From Didymella arachidicola (Eukaryota; Ascomycota; Dothideomycetes; Pleosporales; Didymellaceae), in contig CM049985.1 of assembly GCA_016630955.3 (NCBI GenBank), forward strand, positions 1-64,000: a DNA stretch of 64,000 bases, in the 5' to 3' direction. Made by a program: the position numbers and the translations under genes. Position 1 is the first letter of the stretch, and every line of letters begins with the position of its first letter. Under the pieces are notes generated by a model. The model saw nothing but the letters and a program-made list of their open reading frames with translations. It had not been told where the DNA came from and ran no database searches. Shown here piece by piece: positions 26,913-37,597 of this stretch.

Positions 26913-28777
26913 ACGTACATCACGGGCGAGCGGCGCACATGGGCGAGCGGCGCACTTTTGCCAAGACCCTACCAAAACACCAACCTCTACTAATGCCTCC
27001 ACAAAAACAACAGACAGACGCGTTAAAAGAAGCTCAGATACAGCTTGCAATCCAAGCTCTTAAACAAGACCCTAATCTCTCTGTTCGACGCGCTGCAGCT
27101 ATCTTCAGCGCCCCTGAAACAACACTACGCGCAAGACGCGCCGGACGACCTTCACGCGTTGATACTATGGCCAACTCACGAAATCTGACCAATACTGAGG
27201 AGGAGGTGATTGTTACGCATATACTTGAGCTGTCTAAGCAAGGAAGGCCTCCCCGGCTTGCAGATGTGACTGATATCGCCAATTCTCTGCGGAAAGAGCG
27301 CGGTTTGGCCCCTGTTGGCTCAAACTGGGCCAGCACGTTCGTTTCGCGTCAGGAGGAGCTCAAAGTGGTCTTTAATCGCAAGTACGACTACAAGAGAGCC
27401 CTCTGTGAGGATCCTGAGGTTATACAGGGTTGGTTCAACCTTGTAGCTAACACTAAAGCCAAGTATGGCATCCAGGACAACGACACGTACAACTTCGACG
27501 AGACAGGCTTCATTATGGGCCAGATAAGCTCTGGAGCAGTCGTTACAGCTTCAGAGACCCGTGGACGGGCAAAAGCAGTCCAGCCAGGCAATCGCGAGTG
27601 GGTAACGGTCATCCAGGGCATAAATGCCACAGGGTGGGCAATCCCGCCCTACATCATCTTCAAAGCCCGCCGCCACCAGTCTAACTGGTACAAAGATGAT
27701 GACCTGCCCCAGGATTGGACTGTTGCTGTCTCTGAGAACGGCTGGACTACTAACGAGCTTGGTTTTGACTGGTTGAAGCACTTTAACAGGCATACAAAGG
27801 CGCGTACTGTTGGCAGCCACCGGTTGCTGATTATTGATGGTCATGGGAGCCATAACACTGCAGAATTCGCGCAATACTGCAAGGATCAGAAGATTATGAT
27901 CCTATGCATGCCTCCGCACTCATCGCACCTCCTTCAGCCACTTGATGTGGCTTGTTTTGGCCCTCTAAAGAAGGCGTACGGGGATGAGGTCAATCAGCTT
28001 ATACACAACCGGATTAACCACATCACAAAGCAGGAGTTCCTCCTATGCTTTATAGCAGCTTATAACAAAGCTATAACCTCCAGCAACATCCAGGGAGGGT
28101 TCCGAGGGGCCGGATTGGCTCCATTTGACCCAGATCGCGTTATATCAACCCTGAATGTGAGGCTGCGCACCCCATCGCCACCACTCCCCCAAAACAGCCC
28201 GCTCTGGCAGTCGCAAACCCCAAGCAATACCCTAGAATTCGGGTCCCAATCAACGCTTGTGAAGAAGAGGATTCAGAGGCATATAGACAGCTCACCAACC
28301 TCTATGGTTGAAGCGTTTGAGAAGGTCTCAAAGGGGGCAGCAATTGTTGCGCACAAGCTGGCTTTGGCACAACGGGAGAACGCTGCGCTTCACGCAGCTC
28401 TAGCAGCTGCTACAGAACGTAGATCGCGCAAAAGAAGGCATATCCAGACAGAGGGAAGCCTCACGGTTAAAGAGGGCCAGCGGCGGACTACTCTATTAGA
28501 GTTTAGCGCGCGTAGTGATGGAAAGAAGAGGAAGACGCAGGTGCGTGCTGAAGGAGGTGAACCATCCCAACGACGCTGTGGACGGTGCGGAGAGGGTGGG
28601 CACAACGCACGAACGTGCAATAATAGAGCAGAAGAGGTCCCTAAGTAATATTACAGCTTGTTTTGCCTTATGCAGGGCTAATTTGTGGTGTTCTGGGCCA
28701 TAATGTAGGTGTTTTTGGTGGGGTCTTGGCAAAAGTGCGCCGCTCGCCCATGTGCGCCGCTCGCCCGTGATGTACGT
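26913..28777 (+). mobile_element. Pogo transposon copy E (1,865 bp)
   Basis: TA duplications lie at 26911-26912 and 28778-28779. Terminal repeats (first ~55 bp perfect) start ACGTACATCACGGGCGAGCGG and carry GGGCGAGCGGCGCAC twice, 17 bp apart, then TTTTGCCAAGACC. It is the copy closest to the core chromosome. Confidence 0.95.
26993..28648 (+). CDS. Pogo transposase, copy E
   Basis: 551 residues from the ATG at 26993. Psq HTH (LAIQALKQDPNLSVRRAAAI), CENP-B HTH, DD35D triad (NFDETGF, IIDGHGSH, QPLDVACF) and a C-terminal CCHC knuckle (CGRCGEGGHNARTC). Closest to copy A in sequence, yet with different terminal-repeat motifs. Gly is replaced by Ala after the third Asp (LDVACF). Intact. Confidence 0.94.
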   Translation: MPPQKQQTDALKEAQIQLAIQALKQDPNLSVRRAAAIFSAPETTLRARRAGRPSRVDTMANSRNLTNTEEEVIVTHILELSKQGRPPRLADVTDIANSLRKERGLAPVGSNWASTFVSRQEELKVVFNRKYDYKRALCEDPEVIQGWFNLVANTKAKYGIQDNDTYNFDETGFIMGQISSGAVVTASETRGRAKAVQPGNREWVTVIQGINATGWAIPPYIIFKARRHQSNWYKDDDLPQDWTVAVSENGWTTNELGFDWLKHFNRHTKARTVGSHRLLIIDGHGSHNTAEFAQYCKDQKIMILCMPPHSSHLLQPLDVACFGPLKKAYGDEVNQLIHNRINHITKQEFLLCFIAAYNKAITSSNIQGGFRGAGLAPFDPDRVISTLNVRLRTPSPPLPQNSPLWQSQTPSNTLEFGSQSTLVKKRIQRHIDSSPTSMVEAFEKVSKGAAIVAHKLALAQRENAALHAALAAATERRSRKRRHIQTEGSLTVKEGQRRTTLLEFSARSDGKKRKTQVRAEGGEPSQRRCGRCGEGGHNARTCNNRAEEVPK

Positions 28778-28779
28778 TA

Positions 28780-29088
28780 TAGGCTAGGTCTATTGCTAGG
28801 TCTATTGCTAGAGTAATTTAGGCTCGTGCACTCTCTTTATATAGAGCGGGTTATTCGTATCGGCTGTAATATAACGAAAAATAAACATAGTGCAACGAGA
28901 CGCCTTGCACTAAGGTTTTGCTCCCAAATCCACGTCAGCTACTTATCTCGTCCAGCGCCTTGATCTTTCACAGCCGAGACAAGCAGCACTGCTAACATGT
29001 GGTATTTTCTTGGTCGACTTCTTCAAATTATGATTTTACCCAAAAAGTCGACTACTCATCTCGAATACCATGAGATACCCCTAGTTTC
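28780..29088. other. Boundary between transposon block and core chromosome
   Basis: About 300 bp with a short direct repeat (GGTCTATTGCTA, twice near 28787-28810) and no gene. From here on the sequence has normal GC content, introns and single-copy genes. Confidence 0.55.
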
Positions 29089-30806
29089 TTATGTTCTGCG
29101 CTTTCGAATACGCACAGCAACCTTCTCCAGCGGCCTCACTGTACCAAAAGCGAATTCGCGCACAGGAGGCAGTATCGCGTCCACATCGTCGACGTCAGAC
29201 AACTGAATCTCGAATTCGGCGAAAAGCACTGCCAGGGTTGCCGTCTGCAATGCTGAGATAAAGCGGGACCCAGGGAACTGATCACAAGCAGTAAGCTGCG
29301 TGACGAGGTCTTTGAGAAGATCCCCAGTGTCAGATCCAATCGACTCTACTCCAGCACTCTTCTTGTATCTGCTCTTCTGCTCGACTGTAATAAAACGTTC
29401 TGGCCAGAATTCCTCGAGGGGCTTCTCCACAAGCCGAGGCTGTGCTTTCTTCCATGCATCAGTATTGAGCCCAACGTCATGGGAAAACATGATCACTGTA
29501 GCTCCTTTAGGCAACGACCATTGCTTGTCCAACGGGAAACCATCGGTCTGATTGGTGCGGATCACACAGCTCGCAGTCCGAAGCCTACGAACTTCGGTCT
29601 GTAGTGAGTTGACGAAAGGCTCCTGACTCAGTCGAAGAACATCGTACTTGTGCGTTATGGGCGAGAAATGCTGAGTGATAGCAGCTGTCATATTGCGGGT
29701 CAGATGCGACTTCCGCAAGGTCTCGATCGTTGCCCAGAAGGTAGAGGTCATGACTTCGGAGGTAGTCCTGCAGTCTCCATCAGCCTACGTTCTCAATTGC
29801 ACGCGAGTGCTGTATCTAGAGTGGATCGAGCAACTTACACGTGCGTAACGCTCAACATCTCTGCCACGGTTGATCTGGGTACGTGCTCTTCAGGCTTGGT
29901 AGCCTTACGGATATGTTCACGAAGCATGGACGATATTGCCTGCCCTTCATAAGCTGGAGACTCGGCATTGAATGCTTCGCCGTTGTCCTGCGCCCACTTC
30001 TTCATGCCCAGGAGGAGGCGATTGCGCGCTTTAGCTGCACCAGACACCATCATACGAGGCATTCCGGGTATGAAGCCTTCTACTGCGGCGTTGAAGTCAA
30101 GATAGTCGCGTACCATCCTTGGATATTGCTTCAAGAGCACGGATCCGAATAGTGTGTCTATGGTACAGCGTACAAGTACAAGCTGCAGGAATGACCACAG
30201 ATCCTCAATACCTGTCCAGGTGTCGTACTGGAACATCTTGTCGTGCATACTTGCCGATATATTCGAAATGAAAGCATCAACACTTAATGCCAAAGTGGTG
30301 TCAGAAATGAAGAACTGGCTCTCATCACCGGAGATGCCATCAGCTGGTGGATATTCCTTCGCTTCGCTCCGGTAAGTATTGGCATCGGCACTTGGTAGGC
30401 CGAACAATTTGTCGAATATCTCGGCTCTCGCGGCTGTCGTTGTCAGATGGTGGTCTGCTTCTAATACCCTCCGCATGTGAATTGGATCTCGCAAAACAGT
30501 ATAAGACCGCGGCCCTGCTCGGACCTTGAACGGCGCAAATGTGCCATAATCTTTACTACATGTTCTGTAAGCAAGAATCTTCAGCGGCGGAGGAGCAACC
30601 TACATAAGCTCCGCAAAGTACTTTCGCGCGCCTAATTGAGCGAATCCAGCAGTATTGAATACGCCAGGGACGAAGTACGGTATGCTCGGTGGCTCTTTGC
30701 TGCCAGACTTCTTGTTTGATCTTCGGAAGAATGCTGTTGAAGCTGAATAGTAGGTTAAGAATGGTGAAACGATGAGGCATGCAATGATTAGCAAGATAGA
30801 CGACAT
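29089..30806 (-). CDS. Cytochrome P450-like protein lacking the heme-ligand Cys
   Basis: Three exons: 30604-30806, 29839-30564 and 29089-29767 (introns of 39 and 71 nt), giving 535 residues. An N-terminal hydrophobic anchor (about 1-25) implies ER attachment. K-helix ExxR (EVRR, ~369) and PERF (~433) are present, and the C-terminal strand ends VRIRKRR. Where P450s have F-x-G-x-R-x-C-x-G, this protein reads ACDQFPGSRF (~470-480), so Phe sits where the heme-thiolate Cys is expected; the nearest Cys is three residues earlier. Either it is a non-classical or dead P450, or the motif has drifted. The family (CYP7/8-like fungal monooxygenases) is my best guess. First gene inside the transposon block. 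Confidence 0.82.
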
Positions 30807-31245
30807 GCTGGCAAAGAATGCGGTTTAAAGGCTCATGTCGAGGCGGCAGTTCTCAAGCAGCAATGCGCAATTCCAAAGGCGAGACGATACCGCGATGCTG
30901 CGATGACGAGCAACGTTGAGTGTTTACAGGCGAATGGTAGGAAGACGACTGGCCCGGAAAGCCACGATTCGCTTGCGCGGTTGATCCTCGGGAATCGCGC
31001 CGTGTGCTTAGATTGCCGCTCTTTTTCTGTTTCGCACGCCTCTTAACACTTCATCATCTCACGAAAAACTAGGTAACGGATTATGTATTTATCATTATGC
31101 TTACGAAGCGTATATGTGTATAAGCGCGACAAAAAAACTCGGGATTATAGACTAGAAACGTTGAAACACAATCGCTCGTCTAAAGTCGTAGGAATCGTGA
31201 AAACGCAGTCCTGAAACATCGTCTGGCTGTACAGACCCGTCATTC

Positions 31246-32411
31246 TCAGACTTCGGTCTTCTCAGACCGGTCGTCACGAGTGTATCTGGACATGCTAGAT
31301 GCCCTGGCGTCCCTGTTGGCGTTGCCGAGGGATGTGGGCCTGCCACTGAGGGTCTTGCTGAAGCTCAAAGCACCGAGGAGCACCAAGCCGAGGATGGCAA
31401 GGTCAGACAGCTCGCCAAAGATGATGAACAAAAATGCGAGAGCCTGGTTAGTCGTACGGGACCAATTGTTGACGTTATAGTAGAGCATGACGATTTGGAC
31501 TATCTTGAAAGCGTTGCGGAGCAACACGACGGGCAACACCATGAAGGCAAACGATCCGAGGATACGTTCAGTGTTTGAGGCTTTCTGTTAACCATGTCAG
31601 CGCAAATATGAGCAGAGCAAGCAGTGAAACGCACGTTTTTGAGGCCGATCCAGCATAAAACAGCCTCGACGGCCGCGCTGGTGGATGCGGCGATCGTGAC
31701 GGCAACGTAGGTGACAAAGATGGTGCGGGTGATGTAGCTCGAGCTGAGGATGGAGAGGAAGTAAAGGGCAGAGTCGCCACTTCCACGCCTAATATACGCG
31801 AGACCCCAGGCGCTGCTTCGAATTAGGTCTCATTGCGTCTGAACATGCTCTTCTACTTACGCGAAGCCGAGACCAAGTATGGCCAGGATCCAGAACTGGT
31901 TCCATATCCATGAGATGAATCCAGGAGCTTTGATACCGGTTCCGTTGCACTCGAGGTGGTTGGCGTGCATCCAGATGGCGCCCACGATGCTGACGTTGAC
32001 TAGGATGCTTGCGAACTGGTAGAGGAAAGAAAGGATGGAGATTTCTTTGCCGTAATTGGCGCCAGTGATGATGTTCGCAGCTCCAAAAGATGGGTACGAG
32101 TACATCGACGTAATTGAGAAAGGCGAGTTGACTCTGGTCTGAAGGGCAACGATGGCGGCCTGCGCAGCGTATGCCACCATCAAGTTGAATAGGCCAGAGA
32201 TCAGCCAGACGTGCGTGCCCAAACTGGAGTGTCGAGGCGCGCCAGCATTGCGTGAGAAGCGCTTCCAACCACCAGGCCGACTGGTACCGCTCTTTAATTG
32301 TTTGAGGAAGACCAAGCCGGCAGTAACGAGCATCAGAAAGGCTAACCCAGCTGTTGCGACGTGCAGGGCGAATATCGCCTGCACTGTGCTGGTGGTGTTG
32401 GTGATACCCAT
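31246..32411 (-). CDS. Seven-transmembrane fungal protein of unknown function
   Basis: Exons 31861-32411, 31635-31788 and 31246-31584 (introns of 72 and 50 nt), giving 347 residues from the ATG at 32411. About seven hydrophobic helices are seen: ~12-32, ~70-95, ~130-150, ~165-185, ~200-230, ~240-265 and ~280-305. The C-terminal tail of ~45 residues is polar and rich in Ser and Arg. I do not recognise the family with certainty; the layout resembles fungal seven-TM receptor-like proteins. Both introns close the frame at consensus-like GT and AG sites. Confidence 0.8.
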
Positions 32412-33553
32412 GGTGGAAATTTGTCGGTGTGTGTGCTGTGAACTCGATTGGTTGCGTTGATCCCCATCCCTTCACGCCTCAGGATGTAGACATGGCTTTA
32501 TCATCAGAGCTGTAGGTATGCTGTCATAATTCATTTCTGGGCTACGCACTCACTATGACGGCAAGGTTCCGTCAAAAGCAAGAACACTTCGATGCAAGTG
32601 GACAAAGGGCCCATCGTCTCTGGACTAGCTGATTTAGTTCACATTGATGGACTTTGGAGAAGCGATCCGATACCTTTACTCATCGGTTGATGGGTGCGAG
32701 CGACAGCAACAAATGACGTTGACCCACGGAATAGGCGAATGTGACGTGTGCAGGGTCTCCGGAGACATCACCGCAAGCTCAGATTCATCCATAGCTGCCC
32801 AGATATTCTGAATTCTGGAGCCTCTGAACCAATGTTTTCTTTGGTGGGGCCGCTTGGTTCTTGTTGTCGCTGTTGATTGTTAGTCAGAGTGGAGTGGCTT
32901 GATCGGTACCTAGTAAAGATCAAGACTCGTCCACTGCAGCCACAACCCAGCATGCATTCAAATGGCTCCAATGATGTCCATCTAGGATGTAGCGGCAACA
33001 TCCGGCTCGCTCCTAAAAATGACGTTGGGCCTTGAGCCAGAAAGCTTCATAAGCCTCCAGGCTCGCATGGAGAGTTTGTCCTCGAGCTTTGAACTTGCGC
33101 TCTACGCTCTGATTGAGTAAAACTCGACATGCTCTACATCACGCTACGGTTGGTGCCAATCGTCCAGGCATCTGGGCTAAACAGCAACAACAAGGAAACC
33201 GGATGATGAAAGTTGCGATGGTTGATGTCACCGCTGCGAGAAGATCTTCTCTAGCGGCGGCAGCTACGACTAGCCTGCATCCACTCTGTCAATCCACCTT
33301 TGGACAGCCTTGTGTCCACCTTGCATATACGATCCTCACCAAAACACTCCAGATGTCATGTTTAAACGCGCAGTAAATGAAATAAAATGCGGAGAAGCAT
33401 AAAGTGACTAGAACGTGGTGGCCGTGCAACCAATGTGAGCGTGCGCAGGCACACGTTCGTATCCTAAAATAGCTCGTGGAGCTACCTCCGCTTTCACCCT
33501 GAAGGCGTTCAACCGTGTCCAGATGTTCTGCAACACAAAACCCTGAACCCAAC
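32412..33553. other. Intergenic region, no feature recognised
   Basis: About 1.1 kb between divergent genes; it should hold both promoters. Short open frames lack codon bias and family motifs. Confidence 0.5.
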
Positions 33554-34555
33554 ATGATACTCAGAACAACCACAGCGATTACAAGCCTACTCTGCGTAGT
33601 CGTACGAGTCAGCGCAGATGTCGCGCCTGAAATCACCACACTAACCGAAGGCTACAACTATATCGCCAAGCTCCCCTGGTTAGACTGTCCATACCTATAC
33701 CAGGAAACCTCGAACGGCGAGAATGGATTCTGGACGGAACGCATTGACGAGAACGCTTTGCTGTTGAACATAACACTCCCACTAGACGCAACCCACCTCT
33801 CCATCAACAACGGCAACCTACTCACCGGCTCATCCGCCCTTCCCCGGATCCACGCCAGCCAGGTTCCCCAAGACTTCTCCACCTCAGACTTGCACGAAAG
33901 AATAAACAACAATGACCTCGACACCTCCGGCCCCTCTCTAGGCCTCTCCTACGGCACATCCCTCTCCCGCATCACCAACTCCACCGCATTCGTCTACCGC
34001 TTCAACATCTTCACCCTGCACTTCACCCCGCCCAACCAAACCCCAACCACCATCTCGCTCTCATCCTCGCGCCAAAAAGTCCTCGAGCTCATCCTGCTCC
34101 CGCACCCGCTCCCCAGCGCCGGCGACGCGGGGCCAGGGTGGGAGATAATCCGGATCCGGCTCAGCGAGCGGGAGAAAAAGGGCAGCAAGCGGCGGATGAA
34201 TATGATGATGTTTGAGGACTGGGATGAGTTTGGGCGCAAGGGGAGTCCGTTGCACTTTCTGTCGAGCTCGTCGGGTGGCGTGATGAAGTACGCTGCGTCT
34301 GGGTTTTGGAGTTTGAGTGTCGCGATTTTGGGGGCTGTGGTTGCGTTTGTGGTGTGTGTGCTTGGCGTTGTGTATGCGGTTGAGAGGTTTATGGGGGAGT
34401 ATGGTCAGGTGCGGACGGGGAAGGGTAGGAAGAGCGCGAGTAAGGGGAGTGGGAGTTGGACGGATGTGGAGGCGGCGAAGGGGAGGTTCTTAAGCTCGGG
34501 AGAGCTGGGTGGGCGGATTGGAGGGAGTGCTGCTGGAATAGAGAAGAGCGACTGA
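33554..34555 (+). CDS. Secretory-pathway type I membrane protein (DUF7728-like, tentative)
   Basis: 333 residues from the ATG at 33554, chosen because it gives a clean signal peptide (MILRTTTAITSLLCVVVRVSA); a longer frame from 33515 would bury it. The lumenal part has LPWLDCPYL and LLLNITLPL and four or more N-x-S/T sites. One TM helix lies near residues 258-285 (LSVAILGAVVAFVVCVLGVV), then a Gly/Ser/Lys-rich cytosolic tail. No introns. The domain arrangement recalls fungal DUF7728 proteins, which I cannot confirm here. Confidence 0.75.
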   Translation: MILRTTTAITSLLCVVVRVSADVAPEITTLTEGYNYIAKLPWLDCPYLYQETSNGENGFWTERIDENALLLNITLPLDATHLSINNGNLLTGSSALPRIHASQVPQDFSTSDLHERINNNDLDTSGPSLGLSYGTSLSRITNSTAFVYRFNIFTLHFTPPNQTPTTISLSSSRQKVLELILLPHPLPSAGDAGPGWEIIRIRLSEREKKGSKRRMNMMMFEDWDEFGRKGSPLHFLSSSSGGVMKYAASGFWSLSVAILGAVVAFVVCVLGVVYAVERFMGEYGQVRTGKGRKSASKGSGSWTDVEAAKGRFLSSGELGGRIGGSAAGIEKSD

Positions 34556-34726
34556 GGATAGGGAGAGATTGAACCTAGTGTGGAGAATGTATCGTCCTTG
34601 TCTAAAGTCTATCCAAAACGCCAAAACACCAATTCGTGACTAGAAGCGGTGTGCCCTTACTTCGTTGCATCTTCAAAAATCGCGTTGTCAATTTTACGCC
34701 GACCAACCCGGCGTACCTATCGCTAC

Positions 34727-35945
34727 TCAAACATGTTCGTTCGTGAATGGCGTTGGATTGTCTTGCATAAGCAAGTTGGTGAGAGCATCTCCATCCGCCT
34801 CGTCTGCACTATCGCCAAAGAAGTCGTCGTCCGGGTACGACATCTTGCTAGGAGCATCGAGTATATTATGATGTACGTCTCTACATCTTTGTCAGCCACC
34901 AAATCTCCAAGCACGTCAAGCTTGACAGTACTTACATACCCCCTGGTACGAGCGACTCATTCTCCTTCTTTGTCAAAGCCTCGCGAATGGTCGCGCATCC
35001 CCTCAGCGCTCCATCACAATCTCCACACTCGGCTTTCAAGTACCGCTCCACCTCTTCAATCTTTTTCAACATCGCAGGACCAGCCTGGTCCAACGCTGGG
35101 TCGACATATTGCCTTACAGAGAGTGACCCGATCTCGATGATCTTTCTGCTCTGTTCCATCTGCTCTGGTACCATATGCCTGAAAAGAATATCGCCGACAG
35201 ATCCATCTTGCACCGGCCACTGCTGCTGCGCTGCCGGGCGATGGAAGCGTGGACTGTCCGGCGAGATTGGATCACCAATGCGAGTGGGAACCAAGCCGTT
35301 GACGTAATATGGCATGCTTGTAGGATTATGTTCGCGGGTATGCTGGCCTCTGCTACTTTTGTCTTGTGAAGAGCTGCGACTGTGGCGACCGGCGCGACGC
35401 TTGTTAGCTTGCGGTCCGGGGCTCTCTGAGCGCGCTCGAGGAGCTTGCAGCCGCATGAAAACTGGATTCGAAGCTTGAGGATTGACGGAAGCGGTATGAT
35501 CGATGGCGCTCTGGCTCAGCGATCGGCGCCGCGTGTAGTCAAGTGCTGGATAGGAGGATTGGAGATGTGAGCAGTTTGTGTAGGAACGGCTCAGTTGTGG
35601 GCGTTGGTGACAAGTCAGATTGACATCTTGACCTGGATGCAGACATGGTTGCTGTTTGATAGGATACGAGTGGGGAGTGTTTGGGCCTGGTGTAGAGTAG
35701 CAAGTGGTGGCCTGACTCAAGTTGTAGTCGGAGAAGTCAGGCGTTGGGGCTGGAGTGGCGGCCGCAGACTCTGGTGGGATGTAGTACTGCTGGAGGCCAA
35801 AATTGATCGCGGCTTCTGGAGAGGTGTGAATGTACGCGTTATGGTCATATCCGACTGTGTTGAAGAGCTGACCCAGTTGAGTTTGCGTGAAGAGGTCTTG
35901 GTCTGTTGCTGATGGATCGACAGAAGCCGCATTTGGCTGAGACAT
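34727..35945 (-). CDS. Low-complexity Ser/Pro/Gln-rich protein of unknown function
   Basis: Exons 34936-35945 and 34727-34847 (intron 88 nt, GTAAGT...CCTAG), giving 376 residues from the ATG at 35945 (MSQPNAASVDPS). An open frame reaches 36170 upstream, but the extra part looks like 5' UTR. Most of the protein is disordered (Ser, Pro, Tyr, Gln) with a basic RRAGRHSRSSS stretch. A folded-looking C-terminal part (~310-345) holds VEQ/MEQSRKIIEIGSLSV and CGDCDGALRGC, and the last exon is acidic (KMSYPDDDFFGDSADEAD). A nuclear role is possible but not shown. Confidence 0.7.
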
Positions 35946-36745
35946 GCTGTACGATCCCGAGATCTTCAGACTGTGCGATACTGCCTGATGCTGAGTGATG
36001 ACCTGAAGCTCGGGAGGATACCGAAAGGTTGTTACACGGAAGAATGATTTTGGAGTACGAATGATCAGATATATTGACCGCGCCGTCCTTGTGCTGGCCG
36101 GTGCTGAGACAAGAAATAAGGGGACGGCGAGAGGTGCGCTGAAAGGAAGTCGATGCGGCCAGCGAAGCAACTAACTCTTGCGCGGGAACGTGCATGAAGG
36201 GCAAACATCAGCGTGAAAGACTGCCACCTATCCATGGTGCTATGATGCTGTCTCGGCGACCTGGAGAGATGTAATGCCCGTGGAGTGTGGATAGCCTCTG
36301 CGCGCACAGTGAGCAATTTTGAATGCGTTAGGGAAGGAAGAGGATCTCACTGTTCTGTGCTCGTAGGGCTGTATCAGATAGCTTTGATCGGTGAGCTACC
36401 GCCAGCCTGGCGCTCATCCAAGCTGCTGGGTCTGGGGAGGCATTGATCACTCTGGTGCCCACATACCGAGACAGGGTCTGACAATAGCGCAGGGTTGACA
36501 GAGAAGTGAGAATGAAAGGAGTGAATCGATGACGAGCACTATGTTCAAGAATCGAGATCGCATCGTCAATTCATAGTCCGCAAGAAAGTTGCTGCGGCTG
36601 CCAAAGACGCGGTCGCTCTTGCCTTGCCTACTTTACACGTACGCCGCCCGCAATACAATATCGTACCCTGCTTCTCGTACAGCTTTTCTAGTGTACACAT
36701 TAACGTCTCGTTGTCCACAATAACATTCTTGCCGGTTGCAGGTGC
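35946..36745. other. Intergenic region, no feature recognised
   Basis: About 800 bp between two minus-strand genes. Part is probably the 5' UTR of the upstream gene. Nothing else is recognised. Confidence 0.45.
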
Positions 36746-37282
36746 CTATTCCTTCTTCTCATTTTCCTCCTTCCCCTTCTTATCCCAATTCCACACATCC
36801 CAGATCTGCTCGTAGATCATATCACTAAAACCCTTCCCCTCCTCGATCGCCTTCTTCTCCTCTTCCAGTCTGCGTTCCTTCCAGCCCTCGCTCTCCCCAC
36901 CCATCCAAATCTTCTGCAACACACCCTCGCCCTCCCCCCCTTTCCCCAACTTCCTCCTCTCCTCATCCCTCGCCTCCCTCAACTGCCTCTGCACCTCGCG
37001 CGCGCGCTCCGTGGGCAAGTCAGCTGCAGCACGGAACGGCGATAACTGTGTGACGAGCCCACGCCCGTAGTAGCTCTCGCACAGGTGGTCGGCGGATAGG
37101 TAGAAGCCCAGGCCTAGCGAGAAGGTGTACAAGTCGAGTTTTCGCGGCGGCAGAAGCATGATTATCGGACATATCACGACGCCCCCGATGGCGACATTCC
37201 GCAGGATTCGTGTGTAGCGTTGTGAGTTTTCTTGCGCGATGCGCTGCTCGGGCGTGAGAATTGTGGGTGTGGGTTGTGCCAT
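36746..37282 (-). CDS. Small two-TM membrane protein (often annotated rhomboid-like)
   Basis: 178 residues from the ATG at 37282 (MAQPTPTILTPEQRIAQ). Two hydrophobic segments at about 30-48 (VAIGGVVICPIIMLLP) and 52-70 (LDLYTFSLGLGFYLSADHL) are joined by the PPRKLDLYT turn. The second half is a charged, helix-rich region (EVQRQLREARDEERRK...). Similar fungal proteins are often labelled 'rhomboid family membrane protein', but I see no Ser-His protease motif, so that label may be wrong. Membrane location is likely; function unknown. Confidence 0.72.
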   Translation of the reverse strand: MAQPTPTILTPEQRIAQENSQRYTRILRNVAIGGVVICPIIMLLPPRKLDLYTFSLGLGFYLSADHLCESYYGRGLVTQLSPFRAAADLPTERAREVQRQLREARDEERRKLGKGGEGEGVLQKIWMGGESEGWKERRLEEEKKAIEEGKGFSDMIYEQIWDVWNWDKKGKEENEKKE

Positions 37283-37597
37283 GACTGGGTTCGGCGCGTG
37301 AGAGGGATGGGCAGTTATTGAGGTGTGCGCATGCGTTTTCAATATCCGGAAGGAGTGTTTGGGCCCTGCAGAAGCGTGCAACAAGACGTGGAGTGAAATC
37401 AAGGGTGTTGTCGTCGAGCTGTGGTGATGAGCTCATAGAAAATTGCGGAGTCTGGAGCACCTCCGGCGCGGCAATTCTTGCCGTTTTGCAGTTCATGAGA
37501 TGAACACGATTGCTGCACAACATCATCGCGCGTCTTTTCGCGCATTGTTCATATCTGTATCTGTACAGTCGTTCACTCGTTTGACACGTCGCAGATT

